DNA from: Erythroxylum novogranatense
Lineage: Eukaryota > Streptophyta > Magnoliopsida > Malpighiales > Erythroxylaceae
DNA length: 64,000 bases
Direction of reading: 5' to 3'
Assembly (NCBI GenBank): GCA_029891385.1
Contig: CM057228.1
Span: 57,853,783 to 57,917,782, forward strand
Positions 34,730-47,530 of this stretch are shown in pieces (position 1 is the first letter of the stretch; each line of letters begins with the position of its first letter). Below the pieces are notes generated by a model. It made no database searches. It saw only the letters and a list, made by a program, of their open reading frames with translations, and was not told the DNA's origin. A program made the position numbers and the translations under genes.

Positions 34730-37700
34730 CTTTGAGGAAATTTGATGTTTTATAATTTGACTAATTGAAAATTTCACGAAAACAATATTCCTTCTCTTTT
34801 TTCAAGTCGAAGATTGAAAAGTTCCGGAATAATAAGAACTTTAATCGATTCAGGACTTGAGCCTTGTGAGCCACATAGAGTCATCCATGTGAGAATCTGA
34901 GTTGACGGAGAAAAATTCCTACAAGATCAAGTGTTTGACCTTGGGATTTGTTTATGGTCATTGCAAAACACAAACGAATTGGAAATTGTGTTCTGATGAA
35001 AGGAATTCCATTTTTTTCGTTCTCCGGAGATTGTAAAGGAATCTTAGGTATAAAAATGAATTTTCCTTTGTGAGGTCTAAAAACAATTTCAGCTGAAATT
35101 GTATGATCTTTTAGTTGTCTGCATATCAACCTTGTTCCATTGCATAATCCGTCAGTTGGATTTAAATTGCTCAGAAGCATAATTGGAGAGCCTTCTTTCA
35201 ACAAAAGCTTATGTGGAGGTAGGCTTATGTGGAGGTAGGCCGTTAGGGTTCAAAGAATTGAGGAAATCTTGATAATCAGCTTGATGTCTGCGATCAATCG
35301 TCTTGTCAAAACTCACATATGAATGCAAATCTCCTGCTAATTTTTTAATCATGATGCCACTAATTTCATCAACACAACTATTTGTTGGACATAGCACGCA
35401 TTTGTTTATCATCTGATATGGGTCGGATGAATATAAGTTTAGGTCAGGGAAGACGTTTTCCAATAACCTAGTGAGGATAATTGTATATTAGGAAAGTATA
35501 ATAGTAATCGAAAAAAGGTTAGTATGTTGTTTAATGAAAAAAGAACTGACCTATTAACAGATTCATCCTTGTCGTCGTAAGGAATAATGAGTTCATTTGG
35601 TAAACATATTTGATCTTGTTCATCCACTAGTTCAGTGCCTTCTCTAACCCGCAATAAGAAATCATAAAAAATTGGATTTGAGATAGCTCTCATATTTGTC
35701 GTTAAACAGAATTTAGATATGTGGTGCCAGAGATGTGAATTTAGAAGACTTGCATCAATGAGTTGTTGTTTCGTTGCTTGGTGAATAACTGGCAATGTCT
35801 GGCGAAAGTCGCCACCAAATACAACATTTTTACCTCCAAAAGGCTGATCATAGTTCATTATATCTTAAAGTAAGCTGTGAAATGCTTCGATGGCTTCTCG
35901 TTTTGCCATGGAAGCCTCATCCCATAAAATAAGGCTAGATTCAAATATCAATTTTGCAATACTGCTTTGTTTGCTCAACTAACAAACTTTTTTCTTTGAG
36001 AAATCAAGTGGGATTTTAAATCTTGAGTGAGTTGTCCTACCCCTGGAAGAATTGAGGCAGCAACGCCTGATGTCGCGACTGCGATTGCAATATGTGCCTG
36101 TGATCGTAAATTTGCAAGAAGAGCTAGGTATAAGAAAGTTTTTCCCGTTCCGCCGGGACCATCGATAAAATAACTTGCAGTTGTTGAAGTGAGAACTGAA
36201 TTCATTATTAAGTCAAATATGTGCTTTTGCTCGCTGTTTAGTTTTGATTGTAATAAGAGGTCTTCTTCATCAATCTCTATATTCATCTCACTCTCTATTT
36301 CCTTAGTCTGTTGCTGGCTGTAATCAGTACGAAATTCATGTTGAGTGAAATGATAATCAGCTAAGCTTTTTCCCATTTGTTCCAGAGATTTATTGATATC
36401 TTGAAGAGCCATCTTTGTAATATCATCAGTTGTATACGTATCACAGGAAGAATAAGCATACAGGTAGTCAGAATAGAGGTCGTCTCTGAAAGTTTCCCAG
36501 AGTTCCTTAGGATTTGCGGGCGAACAATAAAACAAGAGTGTAGCAAATAACAATCTGAGCGACGTTGGCATTTGAAATATCGCAGCTTCCTCAAGTGTTT
36601 GTTGTATGTAGGAGTCAGATGCTAGCAATCCTAATTGCAGTGCAACATCTCTGAAAGAGTTCATCTTTTGACCATCAACAGTTAACAAGTGGTCAAACGA
36701 TGTTGGTCCTCTAACATTTGTGAGCAATAATCTCAAGTAATACCTTTCTCCTTCTCCAGGGTTAACAGTAACTAATCGTCCTATGACTTTTCTCCGCTTT
36801 CTTTCTCGACCACGTTTTGTTTTTGATTCCAAAAAATGTTAGGGAAATCCAGATACGTACATTTCATTTCGCAGCCTTTTGATTTGTTGAATTGGTCTTA
36901 AAAGTTCATCAAGCATTGTTTTGGAGAAGTCAATATTCCTCAATAAATAAGACAAATTAGCATCTCTTGCAAAAGAAACAGATTGTTGATCTGGATGGTG
37001 AACTTGAGTATATAGATGGATGGATTAATCTCTGCCAGGTGGAATTCATTTATGTGCCATAAAGCTTCGGGGAATCCAACGACCTTCTTGAAAATTTGTG
37101 ATTTCGTCAATATCAGGCGTGGTTTCTTGGTCGCCAATGCTAAAGTTTACAAGGTCGTGGCCCTTAAATACATATTTGTATAAGTATTTAATAAGCTTGA
37201 CAGTCGAACATATTTCAACATTAATGTGGCAATCTAGTAACATCAGAAGGTATGGGTTATGAGGAACCACCCATCTATTATCAACCTCATGTCTGGAAAT
37301 TTTAACTTTTCTTCCATTATCTCTACGTCTATAGCACGAATAACTGTCTTCACCATGGACAGTGAAAGGAGTAAAATCCTTGGGGTAATGACTTTTGCAT
37401 GCACCATTTCTCATGCAAGGGCACTGTTTGTTAATGAAACCACAAGGACCGTGGATCATATGCTTAATGACAAGAGAATATAACCGGGAATTGTGATCAG
37501 GATTAGGTATTTTAGCTGATATGATTTGATCATATGAATCTGGATTCAACAACTTAAATTGTGGTTGAAGTATTAGAAGCAAATGAGCATGAGGGAATCC
37601 ACGCTTTTGAAATTCAATAACGTAAACAAATGCGACAACATCTCCAAAAATTCCTTTTTTTATCAACTCATTTTTTAGAATTTCCATTTTCTCCCTGAAC

Positions 37701-39559
37701 ACTCTGGACAATAAATCTGGTCTGTCTTGTGCTTTTTCGTGGAATTTAAGATTCTCTTGTATTTCCTTCCACATAGGGTTGCAAGTCATAGTGATGAAAA
37801 TATCTGGTTTCCCATATTTTTGCACTAGAGCCATTGCATCCAGATAACGACGTTTCATGTCCCTTGGGCCGCTAATAAAGGAAGCTGGGAGGACAACTCG
37901 CCGGTCAATCGTAGAAGCTTCAGTTTGACCAACATTAACGCTATCTAAAACACCCTGCAAAATTTTAGACCGTATCTCGTTTTGTTTTTTCCTATGGAAG
38001 TCAAGCCGTGATGTTTCAATCTTTATATAAGAACCAACAACGAATTGTTGTAGTAGTCTTAAAGTCGCATGAAGCATGGATTCATCATAACTTCTGATTT
38101 GAAGCCGATAACAGTAATACTCTCTGGCAGATACAACGCCATGTTTAGAGTTCGCTTCTTGAGTAACTAGTAATAGTAAGAATAAAATGATAAATTAATT
38201 TTGCGTAATTACACAATATTTTGGAAAGAAGGGAATAAGCAGACAACTAACTTATGTTTTCGAGAGCAAATAATTCAGCTGGTTCAGTAAAACTGCATAA
38301 AGGAGCAATGCTTGTTTCATCGGAAACATTGGTGTTGTTTGCTTGTGGCATTAACCGCTTAATGCGAGGATGCCATCCTGATTCACCCCGTGGAAACAAA
38401 AGTGGGTATTGAAGTGGGTCGTAGCATGCATAATAAGATTGAATTCTATAGGTTGGACCTGAGTGAGTGTAGACTTGGATATGGGGAGATTTATCATGTT
38501 GTTCATCACCAGTCTCAGTCCATATAGCAGCAACTTGTGATGCAGTAGGAAGATTGTAAACGCGCTGATCATGATCCGGATAACATCTGAGAACAATTTG
38601 GTGATCTTCAAGCGACGGAATATCTTTAAGACTTTGAAAGAACCTAGCATAAGGGTTATCTTCAAGAATTGTCATAATCAGCTCCAATGTACTTTCACGA
38701 AGTTTATCAGAACTGCTGACCCTTTGTTGTAGTTCTTCATCAGTATCAAAGAAATAAAGTTGGATTCTAGATACTTTATTGCTTGTCGACACTAAACTGT
38801 TAAGGAAATGGTAAACTTGTCCTTGAACACGGAATGTATAAACTCCCTTTGTGTTTTTTGTGAGGTCACGATCATATCTGGCTCCATAGGAAGTGAAAGC
38901 TACATTGTTATTGTATGTACGAACATTCTTTCTGAAATGTTCCGATTCTTCGTCACTATTTAGAAAGAAAGACTTTAAAGCATAAGGCATTTGAGGAGCA
39001 ATAATAGAAATTTGTTCGGACGAGCAACAGAATGATGGATGTTCAAGGTGAAATCGTTTTGCGTTATAGTATTGACAATCTAGAACAGAACGGAGCTGTT
39101 GAGGTTCAAGAGGTAAATTATGCAAGGATGTTAATCTTAAAGGAAAGGTGCGATGATTTATACCTTGAAATGTATAAAAACGACATTATCATTATGTGCA
39201 TAAGTTAGCTCGGAAATAGTCTAAATATAGTGAAAAAAGTTACCTTCATTTATGTGATGAGCATGGATATCAATACATCGGTCACGTATTTGTTGATAAG
39301 AGGGTTCATGAGTGGGTTGTTGACTGGTGGAAGGTTCGATATTAACGAAAGAATGGCGATGTTGAGGAGTAATTGTTTGCTGAAGTGTCGATGAAGTGGA
39401 AGTTGTGTTTTTTGCAGATCGACTTTCTCTACGTTGTGGTAACAATTCTTGTTTTTTCTCATTTGCCATTTCATCATATTTTTGACGTCTTCTAGCATTT
39501 CTATCCATATCTAAATACTTGAGGGATGGACATAATATGAACGTCTTTGATCGATCCAT
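34730..39559 (-). pseudogene. Helitron Rep-helicase (HUH endonuclease plus PIF1-type helicase), decayed
   Basis: Exon 1 (39559-39244) and exon 2 (39163-38252) join in frame across an 80-bp intron; exon 3 starts at 38166 after an 85-bp intron. The Rep domain shows MIHGPCG, Cys-rich PCMRNGAC, the HUH motif in FPHAHLLLIL (near 37583-37591) and the paired tyrosines of KYLYKYVFKG (near 37180). The helicase part has Walker A GPGGTGKT (36832-35975 frame), Walker B WDEAS (about 35925), GGDFRQ, and near the end TINKSQGQT and a HG-LYVA motif. Damage: a frameshift near 37070, stops around 36900-36850, a frameshift near 36020, stops near 35980 and 35870, a 16-bp tandem duplication at 35214-35245 that shifts frame, and a stop near 34880. 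It would nick and unwind DNA for rolling-circle transposition, but this copy is inactive. Confidence 0.9.
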
Positions 39560-39584
39560 TAATGATTTTGGCTAAAAATGAATT

Positions 39585-39680
39585 GTTAGATATATATATA
39601 CAGACATACATACATAGCTATAGATATGTAATATATATATATAAATATATATCTATATAGATATATCGATATATATATAC
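39585..39680. repeat. AT microsatellite upstream of Rep-helicase
   Basis: Impure TA and TATC runs (ATATATATA, ATCTATATAGATATATCG) lie just before the Rep N-terminal frame on the minus strand. Confidence 0.8.
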
Positions 39681-40184
39681 AAACAATAAAATTTAATATA
39701 TATTATAAATGATTTCATAGTAAACATGTTAAAAACAATATTTTGTTTATGATATAACAAACAATATGTGGAACAAAAATGATAATAAACCATTAAAATA
39801 ACCATAGCAGAATTTAAAAAAAATTGTTTCATTTAACTACACATACCTTACTACTCGAATAATCCAGCAGAGAATAAACAGGGGACCTATAAAAAATGGA
39901 GTATACATGCAGTTAGAACGTAGAAAGGACAATTCGATCTATTCAGATTAATAAATAACTATAGCAGAATTTCTACAATAAATTTATTTAAGGTAAGCAT
40001 GTATACCTTAGTACTCGAAGAATGCAGCGGAGAATAAGCAAGGGGCTTAACAAAAATGGAGTATAAATGCAGTCAGAATGTAGAAGGGAGAATTTGATAA
40101 GTAAAAGAAGAGGGTAGTTGAGAGAAGTTAAGTTTGGTGGAGAAAATCTTTCAGCGATTACGGTAGATTTGCTTTAAGGGTTAA

Positions 40185-40260
40185 GACAGCAGAAGAAAGG
40201 GTCAGAAGTTAGAATATAAAGGTGTCAGTGGAGGGCGTGCTAGCGATCAAATTTTGATGT
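40185..40260 (-). promoter_or_regulatory. Helitron TATA/leader module upstream of Rep-helicase
   Basis: The minus strand reads CCACTGACACCTTTATATTC, then a leader resembling the module at 23290-23345. It lies about 630 bp upstream of the Rep start at 39559 and could be its promoter. Confidence 0.4.
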
Positions 40261-40359
40261 AAAATATTTTGATGACAAAGAAATGGCCCTTAAATGATTG
40301 ATTGATAAACGGATGGAAAAAAACTCAAGCAATGATGGTTATTTCTGAATGCGTAGAGA

Positions 40360-41168
40360 AGAGTAAAGGCAAGCAATGATAGTAATTTCCGAACAAGAGA
40401 AAATAATTGTAGAAGGTCAACTTGTTAGGAAGAAGAGTAAAGGCAAGCAATGATAGTAATTTCCGAAGAAGAGAAAAGGATTGTAGAAGGTCAACCTGTC
40501 AGGAGTAGGACGTGTATAATAATTAGAAACATGGATAAACAAGTTGTTTGATTTGATAGTTCATACATTGTGGGGGTTAGCGTGTCTTTCCTTACGGTAA
40601 GTAAAAAATGAAATCTATCACCTATGAATTGAAACGTCAATCTCTATTCTGGTGCTTTTCTTCTCTAATTCTCCTCATGTTCGCTTACTTCTTTATTACG
40701 TTTTTGAATGTCAATCTCTATTCTGGTGCTCTTCTTGTCTAATTCTCCTCATGTTTGTTAAGTTCTTCAATACGTTTTTGGCAGGAATCCACATTATTAC
40801 AACAGTTACAAGATTATTCGATACAAGAAAAATAGATCTGAATGTCTGGTTCATACATTTTGGGGGTTAGCGTGTCTTTCCTATACACAAGTAAAAAATG
40901 ATGACGGTCTGCAGAAATCTATCAGCTATGAATTGAAACGTCAATCTCTATTAAGAGTAAAGGCAAGCAATGATAGTAACTTCCAAAGAAGAGAAAATGA
41001 TTGTAGAAGGTCAACCTGTTAGGAAGAAGAGTAAAGGCAAGCAATGATAGTAATTTTTGAAGAAGAGAAAAGGATTGTAGAAGGTCAACCTGTCAAGAGT
41101 AGGACGTGTATAATAATTAGAAACGTGGATAAACAAGTTGTTTGATTTGATAGTTCATACATTGTGGG
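40360..41168. repeat. Tandem segmental duplication (about 594-bp period)
   Basis: AGAGTAAAGGCAAGCAATGA starts units at 40360 and 40434 and again at 40954 and 41023. Each long unit continues into GTTCATACATTGTGGGG, then GTTAGCGTG. The second unit is split at 41168 by the 5-kb insertion and resumes at 46220. An AATTGAAACGTCAATCTCT module within the unit also recurs near 24540 and 46480-46620. Confidence 0.85.
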
Positions 41169-42005
41169 GATCTGTTGGATCCCGTTTCTGGAACCCAACT
41201 GCATATAAACTTAACACTCATAACCCCACTGCTTAGACTGAACATGATCACTCTTAATTTGAATCTGAAACGGAACGAAAAACAATGAATCGGATCATAT
41301 AGCGAAGCAAACACATGAATATGAAATGAAAGGTGGATAACAGAAAATCGAAACATATGTGACATGTGGGTCGAAACTGATTTGAAACAACGAAATCTGA
41401 ATTCAAATCGAATGAAATGAAACAAATGCGAAGCTAATAGGATCGAATACAAATGTGAAACAAACGGATCAGTTCGCACTGAAATACATTAACACATATC
41501 CGACATCCGAAGCGTGTATTTTAGAAAACTTATCGCGTTGGAGACCTTGGACTAGCCAATTCAAAATATAAACACATTACAATGAGATCGATGTGGTATC
41601 AGAGCCAGGTTCATCTGTTGGATCCCGTTTCCGGAACCCAACTGCATATAAACTTAACACTCATAACCCCACTGCTTAGACTGAACATGATCACTCTTAA
41701 TTCGAATCCGAAACGGAACGAAAAACAATGAATCGGATCATATAGCGAAGCAAACACATGAATCTGAAATGAAAGGCGGATAACAGAAAATCGAAACATA
41801 TGTGACATGTGGGTCAAAACTGATTCGAAACAACGAAATCTGAATTCAAATCGAATGAAATGAAACAAATGCGAAGCTAATAGGATCGAATACGAATGTG
41901 AAACAAACGGATCAGTTCTCACTGAAATACATTAACACATATCCGACATCCGAAGCGTGTATTTTAGAAAACTTATCGCGTTGGAGACCTTGGACTAGCC
42001 AATCC
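41169..42005. repeat. 447-bp direct repeat with a PBS-like sequence between copies
   Basis: Two copies beginning TGTTGGATCCCG are nearly identical until GACTAGCCAAT, where they diverge. Between them (41592-41611) is TGGTATCAGAGCCAGGTTCA, a plus-strand initiator-Met tRNA PBS. The layout resembles a tiny LTR-PBS-LTR unit in the plus direction. Confidence 0.75.
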
Positions 42006-44289
42006 GAAATCGGTATAATTTTTTTTTTTGCTCTTTACTTTTTCTTTTATTCTTTTGTCATATAAATCCCAATCCTTAAACATGGTCTTCTTAAATATGC
42101 GATAACTCAAAATCTTCATAACGAAACATATTCTTATCCTTATTCTCATTTCTTACCGTAGCAATTTCACACTCATGCCAATAAATCCATATATTTATAC
42201 ACCAATACACTTATCCATATGCTACCCTACAAAAATCGGGCAGCATAACGGCTGTATTATCCTAAACCCAAACCTGAAAAGTGTAAAACTCACTTCTATA
42301 AATTCCAGAGAACTTCACATACATCATAATCCACCGGACCCTCCGTCCGGGATCTCAGCATACATACAATCCTAAATTCTAAACCACTTCAAGTCATTTT
42401 TCATATTCAATTCATATTCATCACATTCAAAACTCATATACAATTCCCATTAACTCATATACAAATTAATACTTCTAACAAACCCAACACCAATTGCATT
42501 TATAAATCATCACAAATCATATCCCATCTTCAAACACATTCATCCATATCTATAAATATATCTATCCCAATTACATTCATAATTCAATTCAATTTGTATA
42601 CAATTCCAATATGCAACATCCATATTCAATACATTTCTAATTCCATGGCTCAAGTTATTATACAATTGCATAATTCAAAATACATTATGAACCAAATGCT
42701 TACAATACTCTAATGGCATTCCAAGCCATAGACCAATTTCAATAATCTTAAACCAAATACACAAAATACAAAACATGTACAAATACTGATGTCTTGACAT
42801 CTTTCATCCGATCTCCTGCTCGAATACCTGGAGATGGGGATGAAAGGGGGGGTGAGCTCGGAAGCTCGTAGATAACATGTTTATGAATCAAAAGATAGGC
42901 AAAACATTTTCAAACCTTATTTTAGTCGATCAAAAACATCAAAGATTCATTTCCCAAAAACTTCTTAATTTCAAAATCTTTCATAAACATTTACAAACAG
43001 CTTTCAAAACTATCATCGTTGAAAATCCCAAATTTCTCATTTGTCGAAAATCCAAACCTTTTTACAATTTATGAATATAATCGAAACACAGGGAATACAT
43101 CACACATAAATGCACCACATTCTACACAAAGCAAAACATATAACACATCAATCGGTTTGGGTCGGTCCAAAATAGACGCATCTTGCACATTCCCATAAGC
43201 GATCCCATGCGATCGTGAAACACATGGGGAGTCCGAAAACGGAGCTTCTATGCCGCTAGCGGGCAGTCGAGCGAAGGCTTTTAAAAATGAGACCAGTGCA
43301 CTGACTCCACATGAGGGACCTAACCAAATCCATACAATACGTATTCATGCTTGAAAAATCATATTGCCTGAAGGCATATTTTCAAAATTGAACTTTTCAT
43401 GTCATCTCAAATTTAACATAATGTCGATCATTCACAATATCACCCAAGTTCACATAATCAAATTATCAATCAATTTAACACAATGAAATCAAATGAGTAT
43501 TTCAACTTTGTCAATTTATTCAAGAATCCATTGAATAACAATTCAAGTCATTTATGGAAAATTGTCTGAAACAATGACTTTAACGATTCATAATCATTCC
43601 AAAAGTAATTGATTCAATCATTTGTAAAACAATGCCTTATAAAACCCACATTTATAATTAGCTTATAATTTGAAAAATAAACACATTACCCACCTTAAAT
43701 TCCATGCCATAATCTTGTCCAATGCTTCAATTTGATCTTTACTTCTCTCTCTCTTCCCATATAAAGTTACCTAAGCCATAATCATCCAAATCCAATATCA
43801 TAACCATCATAATTCTCAAAATTGATTACATAATTAACAAACCCATAATAATTTCATGATAGCTACATCAAGAACTTCTAAAATCTCCAGCTCATATAAG
43901 TGGGTATAACCCTTAGTACTTCTCATTCAAAATTAAACATAACTCAAGACAAAAACACCAACATCAACTTAATAATTCACAAGCCCATATCAATCTCAAG
44001 CCAAATCAACCAAAAACTCACTAAAACTCAAAGATCAAGACTTAGCTCTTACCTTTTTCTTTCTCTATTTTCGACATTGCTTGGCTCAAGATGAAGCTCT
44101 CTTCATCCTCCACGTTTTTCCCTTTTTGATCCACTTGAAAATCACCTTTAAAGTCCTTGAAAAATCCAGCCCTAGCTCTTCTCTTCTCTCTTCCTCTTCT
44201 CCATCGCTAGACTTCTCTCTTCTCTCATTCTCTATTTGTGTCATTCTCTAAATTTTCGTGACTTTTCCTCTCTTCCAAAGGCAGCCCTT

Positions 44290-44305
44290 GCCTTTATAGT
44301 GCCAG
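44290..44305 (-). promoter_or_regulatory. LTR TATA box
   Basis: The minus strand reads GGCACTATAAAGGCAAGG, followed by a purine-rich leader GGAAGAGAGG. This is the expected promoter position of the minus-oriented long LTR. Confidence 0.5.
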
Positions 44306-45317
44306 CTCATTAAAATGGGTGGTCAAAGACCCAATTGCCCTCCCACTTAAAGCTAAAATCCTAACTCTTTAAGTGATGTTCCATATTTGCCCCTGAACTT
44401 TTCTTTAAGTCATACTTACTTTCGGACATGTTTCGCACTATCAATTTGGAGGAATTTGTCAAAACCTCCTTCTAGAGAATTGTTCATCATTGTCTTAATT
44501 TCATAATTCCTCAAAAATCATTCAATTTGGAGCACTACATCAAAAGTTATAGTCCAAACATGTCGGACATATCATCTGCTTACACATCTTCTAGCAATTC
44601 ACTTCCTTCCAAAATTTGGCATTCTTAAAGGCTAAATTGAAATTTTATTTCTTCATATGACTTGTATCTCCATGTCTTAATTTTATTATGCCTCAAACAT
44701 CGCTTCAATCGGATCTCCACAGATCCCGAATTTCACAAAATACTGAACTATGTTCAGAAATTGTCTAACTCACTTTGATTCAAACAATCTTGTTCAATTA
44801 AGGCTCTAAAATTCATAATTTTTCATAAAATGAAATTCATTGTCTTAGAAATCCAACGCTTCAAGAACCAAGTCATTCGGATGTCGGACGGAAAAGATAT
44901 ACGTAAAAGATCTGACAAGGTCGGATGAGGAAGGAAAATAGCAAGATCAGAATGAAACAAATCATTCCGATATCATAGGATTCAATCAAACTCTTTCAAT
45001 TCAACTCCAAATGATACAAATTTTTATGGAGAGAAGGATACATGTCTTAGGAATTCATTGCTTCAATAATCACCTCAATCCGAGGTCGGATGAGTGAGTT
45101 ATGATCAAAATAATTCAACATGTTCAAACCCTAAATTTATTTGAAAATCTTTTGGCGCAAATGTCATAACTTTCAATATAGAGATGATATTGCTTTCGTT
45201 CTTGGACCATTTGAAAGTATACGTCTATATCTACAACTATTATGAAGACTACAAAATCAGATTCAGCCTCTAAAATAGTTAAAATCGCGTTTTTCACAAC
45301 TTGACCCGTGGCTGTCA

Positions 45318-45495
45318 GTTAAACGGACATGCATGTCCGTTTAACGGACACATACGGCCCAAAATTTACCAATCCATCCGAGAATGTCCGTTTAACGGAC
45401 ATCCATGTCCGTCTAACGGACATGAGCAAAGGAAGGGGTCCTCTTGACCCGAGGCTGTCCGTTAAACGGACTTCCATGTCCGTTTAACGGACATG
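45318..45495. repeat. Cluster of GTCCGTTTAACGGAC palindromes in the nested LTR
   Basis: About six copies or near-copies of GTCCGTTTAACGGAC lie in under 180 bp, several joined through ATGCAT or ATCCAT into longer palindromes. The flanks contain none. It sits about 430 bp from the GTCGGACGGAAAAG landmark that also precedes the palindromes in the LTR at 4706-8867. Confidence 0.9.
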
Positions 45496-46219
45496 CGATT
45501 TCCAAAACCCATTCAAACCTTTTTCCAATGCTTCTTACATCCAAACTAACATCATATACACTTATAATCTTCACATATTCACTTATTCAAAGGCCTAAAC
45601 ACTTCATAACAATTCAAGCAACAAATTCAATTCATGAACTTCTCAAATCTCAACTAAATTGGTTTATCAAAACCACAATTCTCAAACATTCATCAAAGCT
45701 GTCACTAACATAAATCTTATATAACATCATAACTTGTATCAACTATAACTCTTAACTCCGATCTCGAAAACTTGCACACTTGATCTCATTGGAAAGATAA
45801 AAGAGCAAGCTACAACTTCAAAGAAGACAACTTTGGCCAGTTCTATTTCAATCATTCTTTAATTTCCTTTAAATCAACATACACATTTAACATTCATCCT
45901 AACTTCACTTTCTTAATTACACATCATTTATAACAATGCAACTATGATTTGGAATTTATCCAAATTTCAGCCTCAATTCATATGATTTCTTACATTTAAT
46001 AGCATTATGCCATTCACCAAGTTCCTCTCTTGATTTTGCATAATATCTTACATATCTAATCATGATTCATGCTTAAGGCTTCTCAACTCATTTTCCTTAC
46101 TTAAACTCATATCTCATTAAGGCACAAATAACATCTATAACATAATTTATATACCAAAACATTCATTTACTTTCATTTTCATATTTCTAATTTTCGCTTC
46201 AAGGTTCGGGGTCCAACAT

Positions 46220-46640
46220 TGTGGGGGTTAGCGTGTTTTTCCTTGCCGCAAGTAAAAAATGAAATCTATCACCTATGAATTGAATCGTCAATCTCTATTC
46301 TGGTGCTCTTCTTCTCTAATTCTCCTCATGTTTGCTTACTTGTTTAATACGTTTTTGGCAGGATTCGACATTATTATAGCAGTTAGAAGATTATTCGATA
46401 TGGTTCATACATTTTGGGGGGTAACGTCTCTTTCCTCGCCACAAGTAAAAAATTATGACGGTCTCCAGAAATCTATCACCTATGAATTGAAACGTTAATC
46501 TCTGTTCTGGTCGTCTTCTCTAATTCTCCTCATGTTTGCTTACCTCTGCAATACGCTATTGGCAGTGTTTGACATTATTATAGCAGCTAGAACATTATAC
46601 CTATTAATTGAAACGTCAATCTACGTGACACAGAAAATCT
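46220..46640. repeat. Continuation of the split Helitron repeat unit
   Basis: GTTAGCGTG, then AAGTAAAAAATGAAATCTAT and GAAACGTCAATCTC continue the duplicated unit seen at 40560-40900, with two further partial copies. No coding gene is recognised. Confidence 0.75.
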
Positions 46641-46689
46641 GTCCAGTTAAAAAGGAGGAGATTGTTAAGTGAAAACAACTTTACATAAA

Positions 46690-47530
46690 TGATTTGGATG
46701 AAGTACAAATAATGATGAAAAAGCAGACGATGAAAAAAAGACGAAGAAAAATAGACGGAAGCTATTGAAAAGCAGAGGGGAGCTGAAAAGTAGATGGAAG
46801 CAAAAGCAGACGGAAGCAAAAGCAGACGGAAGCAAAAGGAGACGAAAGCAAAATAATGGTAAAAAGAAAAAAAACAGACGGAGTTGAAAAGCAGATGGGA
46901 GTAAGATGATGAAAGTAGGACGAAAAAAGTTAGACGAAGCGAAAGTAACACGATGTCGAAGTAAGACGATAAAAGTGAGAAGATAGAAGTAAGATGATCA
47001 AAGTAAGATAGTAAAAAATAGAGGAAAGAAGAAAAACAAACGGAAGTTAAAAAACAGACGAAAGAAAAAGCAGACATAAGCTAAAAAGCAGAGGAAAGAG
47101 AAAAAATAGACGGTGTCAAAAAGCAGACGGAAGTAAGGTGATCAAAGTAGGACGATATAACTTAGACAAAGCGAAAGTAAGACGAGCATGTGAAAGAAAG
47201 ACAGAGTTACAAATATGTGATGAAATGTTATTATGATTATACATGTAAATATAATAACAAATATATATATTAGTGAGACGATGTCAAAGTAAGACGATAG
47301 AAGTGAGACAATAGAAATAAGACGATCAAAGTAAGACATTGAAAAGAAGACAAAAGAAGAAAAACTGACGGAAGTTGAGAAGCTGAGGAAAGCAAAAGCA
47401 AACGGAAGATGAGAAGCAGACGAGAAAAGAAAAACAGACGGGAGTTGAAAAGCAGACGGAAGCAAAAACAGACGGAAGCAAAAGGAGACGCAAGCAAAAG
47501 CAGACGAAAGCAAAAGCAGACGATGAGCCA
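46690..47530. repeat. Helitron minisatellite array 4 (largest)
   Basis: Hundreds of bases of variants such as AGACGGAAGCAAAAGC, GAAGTAAGACGATAA and AAAGAAGAAAAACAGACGG. The long minus-strand frames rich in Phe, Leu and Ser are repeat artefacts, not genes. Confidence 0.85.

Larger units (their letters stand above)
41166..46219. mobile_element. Nested 5-kb LTR-type insertion in the Helitron
   Basis: The unoccupied paralogue at 40555-40585 reads CATACATTGTGGGGGTTAGC; here ACATTGTGGGG appears on both sides of the insert. The ends are inverted: TGTTGGATCCCG at 41169 and CGGGGTCCAACA at 46219. From 42000 to 46219 the DNA is a minus-oriented relative of the long-LTR family (TCGGACGTCGGACGGAAAAG-like segment at 44875, TATAAAGG promoter near 44300). 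The left 447 bp form a direct repeat (41169-41615 and 41616-42005). The most likely reading is a solo or rearranged long LTR. The exact class is uncertain, because the flanking duplication (8-11 bp, plus an extra ATC on the left) is not the usual 5 bp. Confidence 0.6.

Noticed and set aside
34439..34777. A separate 112-residue protein starting at 34777
   Set aside because: The frame reads through a likely donor site at 34730 and an acceptor near 34637; the halves belong to the Rep-helicase tail and the RPA-like gene.
41169..42005. A complete TRIM element in plus orientation
   Set aside because: The two 413-bp-type repeats flank only about 34 bp with a PBS and no PPT, the second copy diverges before its end, and no 5-bp target duplication fits.
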